Shown: in pieces, positions 35,658-44,268 of the stretch | Numbering within the stretch: position 1 is the stretch's first letter | Layout of the letters: every line of letters begins with the position of its first letter | DNA from: Methylobacterium nodulans ORS 2060 | GTDB taxonomy: Bacteria > Pseudomonadota > Alphaproteobacteria > Rhizobiales > Beijerinckiaceae | Direction of reading: 5' to 3' | Length of the DNA stretch: 64,000 bases | NCBI RefSeq assembly: GCF_000022085.1 | Contig: NC_011894.1 | Location: 62,001 to 126,000, forward strand | Notes under the pieces: generated by a model | Told to the model about the DNA's origin: nothing | What the model saw: the letters and a program-made list of their open reading frames with translations, nothing else | Database searches by the model: none | Position numbers and translations under genes: made by a program

Positions 35658-36129
35658 AGCACAGCGGGAAGACGAAGGGGCGGCCACGAAACAACGGCAA
35701 CTGGCCGCCGCTCACCCGCCGTGGGCTCCGAATGGGATTACTGCTCGGAAGCGCCATCACGATGCCCACGATCGCCAGCAGTGCGACATGGGCTAGGGCG
35801 AGCCACCTTCAGTCCTGGCAACCGACTCGGCCCAATATCTCAAAAGCGTCGTGAACGGTCAGGAATAGCCGGTCTGGTACGAGCACACCCCAGCAACCCG
35901 TCGTCTCAGAGAAAAGAAGGGCCTGCACGAGAGTTGGAGGCTCGGCCAGCTCCGTGCGCTTGCTCTCAGGCATCGATGACGTGAGTTAACAGCCTCACGT
36001 CATTGCCGGCACCCAGTGTATCATTACCAAACAACTCGAAATACTGCTAATTTATTCAAATTATTTCTGTTAGTGGTAGCAAGATGCGCCATGCGCACGT
36101 CACTCGGAAAACACAATAATTTTCTTCTC
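35658..36129. other. Island spacer, no gene supported
   Basis: About 470 bases, including an A+T-rich stretch near 36020-36070. No gene is recognised. Confidence 0.35.
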
Positions 36130-36345
36130 TGGCACGCAAAAGCCATCTCTGCTGGTATTGCTATCGGGAGGGCCAAGGCAATGGCCAATGCCGCTCCTGT
36201 TGGTCCATCGGTGCAGGAGCTTCGATCTGCCGGGTACAGCTTCAGTGCGATTGCCAATGAACTGAAAGCATGCCGCATCCCAACTGCAAGAGGCGGCAAG
36301 TGGTGTGCTGCTCAAGTACAGCGCATTTTGCGATGGACGACCTGA
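36130..36345 (+). pseudogene. Serine-recombinase C-terminal fragment
   Basis: The end of this frame reads SVQELRSAGYSFSAIANELK, then ACRIPTARGGKWCAAQVQRIL. This is the C-terminal helix-turn-helix segment of large serine recombinases, which in such proteins reads like L-R-A-I-A-x-x-L-N-x-R-G-I-P-T-x-R-G-G-x-W. No catalytic N-terminal domain precedes it. It is a relic, the second recombinase fragment of this class in the island. Confidence 0.6.
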
Positions 36346-36717
36346 ACCTTCCTTCCGGAGCCGGACGTCTGTCCTCTCATGAGCCTGCCCTGTGCAGTCA
36401 TCCTGGGCACTCACTGAGCATCGATCACCCACAAGCAGCTGCATCCTCAGCAGGATCGAGGGTGGGCCTCAATCGAGGAGTACGAATTGGCCTGCGAGGA
36501 GCTTCAACAGAGCGAGTTGAGGAAACCGAGGCCGGGGCCTCTGGGAAATGGATTGCCTTGGGCATCACCGGCCGTAGTCAGCCCTCCTCCTGAGATCGCC
36601 GGCTTCGCCCCACCTGCTACCAGATTTGTTTCCTCTTCCTTGAGCTCACGACCGACCAGGCGAGGTCCATCGGCTCACCTCTTTAACATAATATCCTGCC
36701 TTAGATGCCGCGTGGTG
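36346..36717. other. Island spacer, no gene supported
   Basis: About 370 bases between two remnants; no convincing ORF or repeat. Confidence 0.35.
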
Positions 36718-37026
36718 CTACTTGGGCGGGATTTTTGAGCCGCCCAACCAAATCAATGAGTTGGGCGAAACAAGCTCAATTTCCAAGCCTTGATCCGTAA
36801 GCGCTTCCCAAAATAGTACCCAAGTAGTACCAGACTGGTGGGATGGCGGCGTAGGCGTTGTAGTGAGAAGCTCAAGGACGTCTGGAAGGCGCCAAAGAGC
36901 GAAGCGGCTCTTTGCGCTGAACGGCCGGTCGTTACACAGGGCGTACACCCGACCGGCAGCCTTGGCCGGGTTCGCATAGCCGAGACGGAGGCCCAGAGCC
37001 TCGTCGGTCAGGCCAAGCTCCTGCAT
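36718..37026 (-). CDS. Hypothetical protein with helix-turn-helix-like N-terminus (102 residues)
   Basis: The first 60 residues (MQELGLTDEALGLRLGYANPAKAAGRVYALCN and following) look like an Xre-type helix-turn-helix: a short helix, TDEALGLRLGY, then a turn and a longer helix. The C-terminal part is TTWVLFWEALTDQGLEIELV and SPNSLIWLGG. The same frame runs on upstream (PLAELIKRR) before a stop, with no better start. It may be a small regulator of the island. Its real start is uncertain. Confidence 0.5.
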   Translation of the reverse strand: MQELGLTDEALGLRLGYANPAKAAGRVYALCNDRPFSAKSRFALWRLPDVLELLTTTPTPPSHQSGTTWVLFWEALTDQGLEIELVSPNSLIWLGGSKIPPK

Positions 37027-37253
37027 CCGTCTCTTGATCAGCTCCGCCAGGGGTGTCGTAAGTGGCTCGGCCTGCTGAGGTCAGATGAGATCACCTGTTG
37101 GTCCCGGTCTCGCCTGCGCTCGACGCCTCCGCCGTGGAGCGGCGGAGGCCGTTCATCGAGGGAAACGAACCGTGACTCAGGCGGATCATTGCTACAATCC
37201 ACTGGCGAACTGCGACCGAACACAGGCTGTGAGGGACCTGCCTGATGAACCGC

Positions 37254-37505
37254 TCAGATGAGCCGGTGCAGCTCTCTTCCAGAGCTGCCCAACTCGCTGA
37301 GCACATCTATGAGGTAAGTCCGGACCCGCCGCTCGCACTCGGCGTCGGGACCCTCGATCACGTACATGGCCGTAAGATCCACTCTGAAGAGGTGGCGAAC
37401 AATCTGCTCGCCAGCAATGCAGATGTCCCGCTCGGTTGGCGCATTGACGATGAGGTCTTCGCGTCCAGCATGAACACGGAGGCGGTAGTAGGAAGGCCGT
37501 TCCAT
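37254..37505 (-). CDS. Small hypothetical protein (83 residues)
   Basis: From ATG 37505, with GAGGGGG upstream, the protein reads MERPSYYRLRVHAGREDLIV, then NAPTERDICIAGEQIVRHLFRVDLTAMYVIEG and ends DVLSELGSSGRELHRLI. The mixed alpha/beta composition and good ribosome site favour a real gene. No family is recognised. Confidence 0.5.
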   Translation of the reverse strand: MERPSYYRLRVHAGREDLIVNAPTERDICIAGEQIVRHLFRVDLTAMYVIEGPDAECERRVRTYLIDVLSELGSSGRELHRLI

Positions 37506-38200
37506 CGGGTGCCCCCCTCGAAAGCATTCGTCAGAGTGATAACGCTCTGAGGCAGCTCTCGGTCGCCCACCCATCCGCAATTGCTTGTGGGTAGGGACTG
37601 CAAGCACCGGCAGGCGGGCCTTGTTTGAGGAGAAGATCCGGTTTGTCGCAGTGCCTCTGGAATGCCCGAGCTTGCGCCGATCGAGCTACTGACCACGGTC
37701 AGTCGCTTGATGTCCCTCCCCTTTCCGATGCTGGCGTGGAGGTGTGGAGGTTCGTCCCTTAAAATAGATGTAGTTTTTGAATATGGGGAAAGTTATGATT
37801 CTGCCTCCACACCTCCACGTCGAGGAAGGCAGGAGCAGAGCACGAAGCCGCTGGTTCTCTGTTAGACACGAAAATCTGCGGGCCAACGACGTCGATCCGG
37901 AGTGCAATGGATTAAAACTCACTGGCATCACGGGCAGCGAACTCGGAAAGGTTGCCCTGGGCAAGCTCTCCCTTGTCAGCAAAGGTGACATCACGAACCC
38001 GAAAGACGAGCCTAGGAAATCCGCCTGGAGAGAAGATCGATACGTACCGGAGTCAATCCCTCTGCTCAGATAATGATGAAGATCAGCAACAAGAGCGGCT
38101 CCGTCTTGTTTCGGAGGAAAAGGTATATGTGGTGACACCAACAATGTGACCTGCACCAGCAACTCGGTATCAGCATTCTCAGGCAGAGCCTTTGAAAATG
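37506..38200. other. Island spacer with a 16-base inverted repeat
   Basis: About 690 bases. Exact inverted arms CGTGGAGGTGTGGAGG (37735-37750) and its complement (37804-37819) enclose a 53-base, A+T-rich loop. ORFs on both strands cross it without recognisable content. Confidence 0.5.
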
Positions 38201-40144
38201 CTATTCTTCCTGCAAGCCAGCTTTTCTCAGACCATCGACAATGAGCTTGTATTCCTCCAAGAATTTTGGATTGTTAGACCAACCTGCATTGGCCCATTTC
38301 TTGACGGTATATCCAGGCGTCAGCTTCAATAACTCGGAAACTGCAGCTTTTGCCTCCTGATCATGTCCAACCCACGCATAGGCTGCCGCAAGATCAATAT
38401 AGGGGAGCCAGTATGGTGAGACTGCGACGGACCTATTGCACCAGGAAATCGCCTCTTCCCACTGCGCCATATGCATATGAGCATGGCACACAAAGTAATA
38501 CCAGACATTTACAAGGGGATCACGTGGGCTGATCCGAATTGCTTGTAACACATTTGGAATGGCAGCGTATGCCTTACCCGATAAAGTGGATGCTTGACCT
38601 TTTGCCGCATACGCAGCCGCAAAATCATCATTATCGCTGATTGCGGCATCATACATAGCAATGGCCGCATCGAAGTATTTATCCGCCCGAAATACATCAC
38701 CCTTCACAACGAGCGCAGCAGCGTCATGGGGAAATTTCTCAAGATATCTATTTACCAACTCATCTGCTGACCTTGTATCGGACTGTATATCATCGCTCCA
38801 GCGGTTTAAGACCTTGTTCATCAGAGCTCTTGAAAGCCCAAGCGTGGCCCTTGGGAGAGTCGGATCCAGTTTCAAAGCTTGTTCAAAGTACCGGATTGCT
38901 TCATTATTGTTGGCTATCGATCTTTGCTTATTGAGCGAAGCCCAGCCTCTCATCGCCAAATCAGAGGCATCAGGATTGACCGGCCGCTCACGAAGTGAAC
39001 GCAGGCTCTCGGCTTCGGTCAACTGAACGTCGAGCGACCGAGCTAGACGGGCAACAAACTCTACCTGAAGGTCGCCCAACCGGCTTTGATCACCGTCGAA
39101 ACGATCAAACCAAATTTGAGCACCGGTTTCGGCAGAGATAAGCTCTGCGCTCACAACAACCCTCTCACCACTCCGACGAACGCTGCCCTCAAGAACATAC
39201 CGGACGCCAAGTTCTTGCCCGATCTGTTTTACGCCGACTGGCTTGTTCTTATACGTGAAAGCCGTATTGCGGGCGATCACAAAACTGCCCGCCAAGTGGG
39301 ATAGGTCTGTCGTGAGATCCTCGGTTATAGAATCGGCGAAGTAATCCTGCTCTGGGTCATTGCTCAGATTTGAAAAGGGCAAAACCACTATCGATAAGCG
39401 AGGCGCCTCTCTCGTCTCTCCGGCCAGCTTGGCAGCGATGGTTTGGTTCGGTGCAGGTGCCTTTGAAGCCGTCCAGGACCACCACCCAAGCCCTCCGGCT
39501 GCGAGCAACGTCAAGAAACCGGCCCCGACCGCAGTCGCCTTCCAAGGCTTACGATTGCTGGTTTTGACCGGCTCTGGGGCCTGTTCGTCGGTGCCGGCCA
39601 GACCAACTATTGCCGAGGCTGAGAGAAAGTAGACTCCTACGGGCCTTGCGATATTTTTAAGCTCCAGCTCGCCCCGATCCTGAAACGGGTATCGGAGGTT
39701 GTCCCTCACCTGATCGTAGACGGAGCGGGCGATACAGATCCCCCCTGGCTCGGCTAATGGCTCAAGCCGGGCAGCGACATTCACTCCGTCGCCATAGAGG
39801 TCTCCATCGGGCTCCACGACCACATCACCAAGGTTTATGCCGATGCGCAGGCGAAGGGCACGGTCGTCCGGTATCTCGGCCTCGTGACGGGCAAGGCCCT
39901 GCTGAATGGTGACCGCACAGCTCACAGCCCTAACCGCACTGGCGAACTCGGCAATAAACCCGCCCCCCATCGTCTTAATGATACGCCCGTGAACAGAGGT
40001 GACGCTCGGATCGATTACGTCTCGGCGGAGGGCCTTGAGGCGTCGTAGCGTGCCGGTCTCGTCAGCACCGATAAGGCGGGAGTAACTGACCACGTCCGCT
40101 ACTAGGATTGTGACGAGACGACGGTCTGTAATCGTCCGGCCCAT
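38201..40144 (-). CDS. Membrane cyclase-TPR paralogue 2, lacking a metal-binding Asp
   Basis: The 647-residue protein is colinear with paralogue 1: cyclase domain (8-180), membrane helix (205-225), TolB-like domain and TPR repeats. It keeps Asp17 (VADVVSYS) and GVNVAARLEPL, but the second metal site reads KTMGGGFIAEF, so residue 61 is Gly in place of Asp. Class III cyclases need both aspartates, so catalysis should be lost or much reduced. It may bind paralogue 1 as a regulatory half, act as a sensor, or be on the way to becoming a pseudogene. Reading frame and TPR part are intact. The ATG at 40144 follows GGGAGAA. Confidence 0.87.
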   Translation of the reverse strand: MGRTITDRRLVTILVADVVSYSRLIGADETGTLRRLKALRRDVIDPSVTSVHGRIIKTMGGGFIAEFASAVRAVSCAVTIQQGLARHEAEIPDDRALRLRIGINLGDVVVEPDGDLYGDGVNVAARLEPLAEPGGICIARSVYDQVRDNLRYPFQDRGELELKNIARPVGVYFLSASAIVGLAGTDEQAPEPVKTSNRKPWKATAVGAGFLTLLAAGGLGWWSWTASKAPAPNQTIAAKLAGETREAPRLSIVVLPFSNLSNDPEQDYFADSITEDLTTDLSHLAGSFVIARNTAFTYKNKPVGVKQIGQELGVRYVLEGSVRRSGERVVVSAELISAETGAQIWFDRFDGDQSRLGDLQVEFVARLARSLDVQLTEAESLRSLRERPVNPDASDLAMRGWASLNKQRSIANNNEAIRYFEQALKLDPTLPRATLGLSRALMNKVLNRWSDDIQSDTRSADELVNRYLEKFPHDAAALVVKGDVFRADKYFDAAIAMYDAAISDNDDFAAAYAAKGQASTLSGKAYAAIPNVLQAIRISPRDPLVNVWYYFVCHAHMHMAQWEEAISWCNRSVAVSPYWLPYIDLAAAYAWVGHDQEAKAAVSELLKLTPGYTVKKWANAGWSNNPKFLEEYKLIVDGLRKAGLQEE

Positions 40145-40199
40145 GCCAAGCTTCTCCCTTGGCGGTTATGGCAAGTCCGTTTGAACAGCCTCTGAAGAG

Positions 40200-40500
40200 T
40201 CCAAACAGCCGTACCTCCGCTTTGTGCCCGAGATCATGAAACCGAGGGTCTGGAATACCAGCTCGCTTCCTCATTCCCTCCATCGCCAATGGGACGGCAT
40301 TGTCGGACATCGGGAGCGCTCGATCCGAGGTTTGTCCCATCGCTGAGGTGAGTCTGAATGGCGGCAGGAGACAGCGGAGCTGATTGAGGGTGGCCGTGCT
40401 TGGTCCTCAGCACCTCTACCCGTCGGGCTTTGGGGTCCACACCGGCCCAAGTGATCGAGAGGAGTTCACCCGGATGCATTCCGGTCTCACGCGCAGCTGC
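40200..40500 (-). pseudogene. Integrase middle and C-terminal remnant, frameshifted
   Basis: Two minus-strand frames make up one remnant. One reads PGELLSITWAGVDPKARRVE, then VLRTKHGHPQSAPLSPAAIQ (first catalytic region; the Arg usually found before P/R-GELL is His here), and another reads VPLAMEGMRKRAGIPDPRFH with DLGHKAEVRLF in place of the HxLRH box. The frame changes near 40300 and key catalytic residues are altered. It fits between the N-terminal fragment at 42207-42788 and a lost C-terminal end. Confidence 0.65.
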
Positions 40501-40635
40501 TCAACGCCGCCCTACCTGATCCGAGTGCCCTCCCCTCTTGGTGGCCGGCATGTCGGCGGCAGAGATCTGCTAGGCTTCCGCATTGGCACCGGGGAGAGAT
40601 GACACATGCGGCCACGGGGACCACGACCCGACGCC

Positions 40636-40896
40636 ATGCAGGGCGTGACAGTTCAGGAGATCCTCGAAGCTCTTGATCCCCAGCATGGTGAGGCAGGGGT
40701 TCCGTTCAAGGATCTGGAGACTGCTGCACGGTCCCGGCTGCCATTCCGGGCCCTGACGGACGCTCTGAACGCCCTGGTCGCAGACGGAGCGGTCGCACGA
40801 GAAGGCCGCCCGGCTCCGAATTGCCAGCACAGGGCGATCCCAACTCGATGGGCACCGATCATAGTTAATCGGTGGTGTACAGGCCCGGTAAGATAA
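40636..40896 (+). CDS. Small winged-helix-like hypothetical protein (86 residues)
   Basis: The protein reads MQGVTVQEILEALDPQHGEA, then GVPFKDLETAARSRLPFRALTDALNALVADGAVAREGR, which has the look of a winged-helix domain (helix, turn, helix, wing). Starts at 40606 or 40636 are both possible. No family is assigned. It lies between the integrase remnant and a small membrane protein. Confidence 0.45.
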   Translation: MQGVTVQEILEALDPQHGEAGVPFKDLETAARSRLPFRALTDALNALVADGAVAREGRPAPNCQHRAIPTRWAPIIVNRWCTGPVR

Positions 40897-41024
40897 GGCG
40901 GACAGCCCCTCCCCCTACTTTGATTGTCGATGTCTTATTTTGACACGCCATTTCTTAGCCGTAATGGACAAGCTCAATGCTGGGACATGCGGTGTGACCA
41001 AACCTCATCAGGTCGGAGCTGCCG

Positions 41025-41276
41025 ATGTCCTATGTTCGAGAAATCGCTCTCAGCGTTCTGCTGCTCTGCCTAATGATCGCAGCCATGATGATGCTCGTAG
41101 ATGGACCGTCCATGAGGCAATCCGACCTTGCTTCGGAGGCGGTGGTCTTGGCAGTCAGCCAGGAAGCTGCAAGCGACGGTTCCGAGCCTTCGAACTGGAT
41201 TGATCCTCCGCACCGCTCCTCGGAGCTGCGGCCACAGGAAGCTACGGCACCCACCGACAAGCCTGCTGAGGACTGA
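41025..41276 (+). CDS. Small single-pass membrane protein (83 residues)
   Basis: From ATG 41025 (GGAG upstream) the protein has a strong hydrophobic helix near residues 6-26 (EIALSVLLLCLMIAAMMMLV), then a polar Ser/Glu/Pro-rich tail. It looks like a signal anchor or a lipoprotein-like envelope protein without a lipobox. No family is recognised. Confidence 0.5.
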   Translation: MSYVREIALSVLLLCLMIAAMMMLVDGPSMRQSDLASEAVVLAVSQEAASDGSEPSNWIDPPHRSSELRPQEATAPTDKPAED

Positions 41277-41364
41277 CGAGACTGGCGCTTCCCTGGTGAG
41301 GAAGCGCCAAGCGATCTGCCGGCCCGGCGGCCTGCCGTCGGAGGAACGCTCCACCAAAGGCGAG

Positions 41365-41961
41365 CTACCGGACGACAACCGCAGCCTTGATGATCTCGTA
41401 GTCCGCTCGCTTGAGCACACGCTTGGTGACGAGATCCTCAGGCGAGGCGTAGGGCCGGAAGGCGATGATCCTGCGCCCGATCATGCCGGCGCCGAGTGCA
41501 TTCAGCTCCTCCACGGAAGCCGTGTTGAGGTCGGTGCCCGGCCCCGAAGGTGCCGGCGGATTGCTGGGAACCGCCGCTGTCTCCGTCGTTACACCGGTAG
41601 TCAGCGTACTGTCACCCTGCTCCTGAGGCGGCGTAAGCTCGGGCGGCGCAATCTGGGCCGTCTGAGGAGCTGCCGACGAGGCAACAGCCGGGGCCGCAGC
41701 CGGGGGAGCCGATTCTGCTACCGCTCCGCTCTGCGGCGGAGGGCTGATCGGCTGTGCCGATCCACCCAGAGGGCCCGGATAAACCGTGCGGATGGGCTGC
41801 CCGTCGGGGGTGGAACGCTGTTGGGAGGCCAACTGGGAAACAGTTAGTGGCTGGCTCTCCCGGCCCGCATGAGAGCGGTGTCCGTGGGACGTCCAAAAGC
41901 CGGCCACGATTGCTGAGACTGCCACGATACCGGCGCAAACGGACAGCGTGGATCGACGCAT
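41365..41961 (-). CDS. Membrane-anchored helix-hairpin-helix (ComEA-like) protein
   Basis: The 198-residue protein from ATG 41961 begins MRRSTLSVCAGIVAVSAIVA (a signal anchor), followed by a long Pro/Ala/Ser/Gln-rich linker (about 35-135), and ends with a helix-hairpin-helix domain: GTDLNTASVEELNALGAGMI, then GRRIIAFRPYASPEDLVTKRVLKRADYEIIKAAV. This layout is that of ComEA-type DNA receptors and of small HhH proteins used in DNA uptake or repair. A longer start at 42009 is less likely. It suggests an envelope DNA-binding role, but no competence genes are near. Confidence 0.65.
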   Translation of the reverse strand: MRRSTLSVCAGIVAVSAIVAGFWTSHGHRSHAGRESQPLTVSQLASQQRSTPDGQPIRTVYPGPLGGSAQPISPPPQSGAVAESAPPAAAPAVASSAAPQTAQIAPPELTPPQEQGDSTLTTGVTTETAAVPSNPPAPSGPGTDLNTASVEELNALGAGMIGRRIIAFRPYASPEDLVTKRVLKRADYEIIKAAVVVR

Positions 41962-42206
41962 ATCAGGAATACCCCCCTTCCTCCTGAGATGGCAGAAAGG
42001 CTGGCGCACGGTCGTGGCGTCTTCGAGGCAGGCACGTCCAAATGGCGGCTCGGCAATACGGCGTCTTAACCGGCATCATCCTCGTCGGCTGGGTCTGCGG
42101 GGGGCTCCCCGATCCGACCCGAGCGGCACGTCGCCAACTCCATTGCGACTGTGCGCCTAAGCTTGGCGCATGCGTTGGTTCGAGCCCTCCACCGATGTCC
42201 CTGCTG

Positions 42207-42788
42207 TCAGCGCTCCTTTGTGACACAGGGGTAGTAGGCTGCTGATCGAGTATTGAGGGCATCGTTGATCCGGATCCCCTCCCCTTCCTTCAGGCGCCGG
42301 TCACTGGCTTTCGAATCCGCAGGGAGTTTGATCGCCTTCACAGGATTCGCCGTCAGTCGCACGCCCCATTCTCCGACCGCCACTTCGAGACAGTGACGAG
42401 GGACGGCCAACTCACGCCTGACGGACGCTCCCTTCACCTGCTTAAGCCGCTCATCACGGCAGGCTGGAAACTTCTCCGGAGTGAGAGCCGAGAGCGGTGT
42501 TTGAGCGAGCGGGTGGCGTAGCAGTGCGTTCAGGAAAAAACTCTCTCCGTTCCGGCCCCGCTTCCTTGGCACGACCTCATCACGATACCGAGCGACGATT
42601 TCGCCGAACGTGACCCTTGAACGATGATGGCGGCGTGGCAGTAGATCCTGTCGGTTCGCCTCCGCTTCCATCTGCCGTGCCCAAGCTTGAGCGTCGGCCT
42701 TCTGATGGAACGTGCGACTGATCGGATTGCAGCCAGCCCTTCGGACCCGAACCTGCCACTTACCATTCCGTTTCCTCACGGTCGCCAT
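42207..42788 (-). pseudogene. Integrase N-terminal fragment
   Basis: The 193-residue ORF starts at ATG 42788, 102 bases inside the right tRNA copy. It contains the arm-binding domain (MATVRKRNGKWQVRVRRAGC, then ISRTFHQKADAQAWARQMEAE) and the core-binding helices (TFGEIVARYRDEVVPRKRG and later VRRELAVPRHCLEVAVGEWGVRLTANPVKAI). The frame ends before the catalytic domain. It therefore cannot recombine by itself. The tail resembles no integrase and is probably out of frame with the original. Confidence 0.8.
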
Positions 42789-42890
42789 AGCTTCGACCTG
42801 CCACTGTGACTGGAGCGTGACAGGCTGACGAGAAACGGATTCAAGTGTGGTCGATGCCGGTTCTAACTCGCTGTAATTTCAGGAGTTTGA

Positions 42891-42965
42891 TGGTGCCGCT
42901 GGGGAGGATTGAACTCCCGACCTCGTCATTACCAATGACGCGCTCTACCACTGAGCTACAACGGC
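42891..42965 (-). tRNA. tRNA-Thr(GGT), right copy
   Basis: Identical over all 75 bases, including the encoded CCA, to the copy at 26195-26269, and in the same orientation. The shared block continues 15 bases past the 5' end. The 5' flank beyond that is G+C-rich like the chromosome, so this copy probably holds the original promoter side of the locus. Confidence 0.95.
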
Positions 42966-43038
42966 AAACCGATGTTCGACCCCGGAGCGGAAGGCCCGAG
43001 GGGCGCTGCTGCGGCAGCGCCGCCGAACACGGGTGGGG

Positions 43039-43066
43039 CTTTAGCGGATCGCCGCGGCCATTGCAA
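43039..43066 (-). promoter_or_regulatory. Candidate promoter of the right tRNA-Thr copy
   Basis: Read on the minus strand: TTGCAA (43066-43061), a spacer of 15-16 bases and GCTAAA or CTAAAG (43045-43039), about 75 bases before the tRNA 5' end. Recognised by eye only. Confidence 0.25.
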
Positions 43067-43254
43067 TCGCGCTGTTGCGGGGATCGTGACGAGTGTCGCC
43101 CGTTCGCTTCCCCGGACCTCTTCCGGCGGCATGGCGCGACCCCGCGGCCGGCGCCATGCCGCCATCGGTGGGCCGAAGGGCCCCGGCGCAGCGCTCTTCG
43201 GATCCGCCGGCTCTGGCCTGAGCCTTGCACCCGCGGCGGCCCGGGGGAGTGCGC

Positions 43255-44244
43255 ATGGATATCGAACTCGTCGGCCTTACCAAGCGCTACGGCGACACCC
43301 TCGCCGTGGATGCCATCAGCCTGAAGATCCGCTCCGGCTCCTATTGCTGCCTGCTCGGTCCTTCGGGATGCGGCAAGACCACGACGCTGCGGATGATCGC
43401 CGGCCACGAGACCGTGACGAGCGGGGACGTGGTGATCGGGCCGAAGGCCGTCGGCGACTTGGCCCCCGCCCGGCGCGGCACCGCCATGATGTTCCAGAGC
43501 TACGCGCTCTTCCCGCATCTCACCTGCCGCGACAACGTCGCCTTCGGGTTGCGCATGCGCGGCATGCCGAAGGCCGAGCGGAACCAGCGCGCGGAGGCGA
43601 TGCTGCGCCTCGTGCAGATGGAGGCCCTCGCCGGGCGCCTGCCGGCGCAGCTCTCCGGCGGCCAGCAGCAGCGCGTGGCGCTGGCCCGGGCCCTCGTCAC
43701 CGGTCCGAAGGTGCTGCTGCTCGACGAGCCGCTCTCCGCCCTCGATCCGTTCCTGCGCGTGCGGATGCGCGCCGAGCTGAAGCGGATCCAGACGGAACTC
43801 GGCATCACCTTCGTGCACGTGACCCACAGCCAGGATGAAGCGATGGCGCTCGCCGACCTCGTGGTGGTGATGAATGGCGGACGCATCGAGCAGGCGGCGG
43901 ATCCCCGCACGGTGTTCGAACGGCCCGCCACCGCCTTCGTCGCCCGCTTCATCGGCGGGCACAACGTCATCGCGCTGCCCGACCATCGCATCGCCGTGCG
44001 GGCCGATCGCATGCTGCTCGGGCCCGAAGCCGGACCCGACGCGGTGCCCGCCCGCGTGGTCGCGGTCGAGTACCAGGGCAGCGCCGTGCATCTCGGCCTC
44101 GAGGCCCCGGATCTCGCCACCGATGCGGCGGCCCCGCTCCTCGCCATCGTCAGCGACCGCGCCTTCGCGGAGCGGCCGCTCGCACCCGGCGACACCGTGC
44201 GGGTCGGCTGGCAGGCGGGCGAAGCCCACCGGCTGGATGCCTGA
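43255..44244 (+). CDS. PotA-like ABC transporter ATPase
   Basis: The 329-residue ATPase begins at ATG 43255 behind GGGGGAG. Walker A is GPSGCGKTT, the Q loop MMFQSYALFPHLTC, the signature QLSGGQQQRVALARAL, Walker B LLLDEPLSALDP, and the switch histidine is in FVHVTHSQDEAMALAD. A C-terminal TOBE-type regulatory domain follows residue 240 (VRADRMLLGP and later VVAVEYQGSAVHLGLEA). It belongs with the binding protein and two permeases downstream as a spermidine/putrescine or iron/compatible-solute importer. Confidence 0.92.
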   Translation: MDIELVGLTKRYGDTLAVDAISLKIRSGSYCCLLGPSGCGKTTTLRMIAGHETVTSGDVVIGPKAVGDLAPARRGTAMMFQSYALFPHLTCRDNVAFGLRMRGMPKAERNQRAEAMLRLVQMEALAGRLPAQLSGGQQQRVALARALVTGPKVLLLDEPLSALDPFLRVRMRAELKRIQTELGITFVHVTHSQDEAMALADLVVVMNGGRIEQAADPRTVFERPATAFVARFIGGHNVIALPDHRIAVRADRMLLGPEAGPDAVPARVVAVEYQGSAVHLGLEAPDLATDAAAPLLAIVSDRAFAERPLAPGDTVRVGWQAGEAHRLDA

Positions 44245-44268
44245 GGATTCATCTCCAGGAGACACACG

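Larger units (their letters stand above)
26195..42980. mobile_element. tRNA-Thr-bounded genomic island (about 16.7 kb), decayed
   Basis: Two identical direct copies of tRNA-Thr plus 15 bases of flank bound a region of visibly lower G+C than either side. Next to the two ends lie an integrase C-terminal fragment (26466-26762) and an integrase N-terminal fragment (42207-42788). Two serine-recombinase remnants, a frameshifted RTX-like tail and an interrupted ORF also lie inside. The cargo includes a cyclase-TPR pair, a phospholipase A2-like protein and stress-type small proteins. No complete integrase is present, so the island is probably fixed. Confidence 0.75.
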
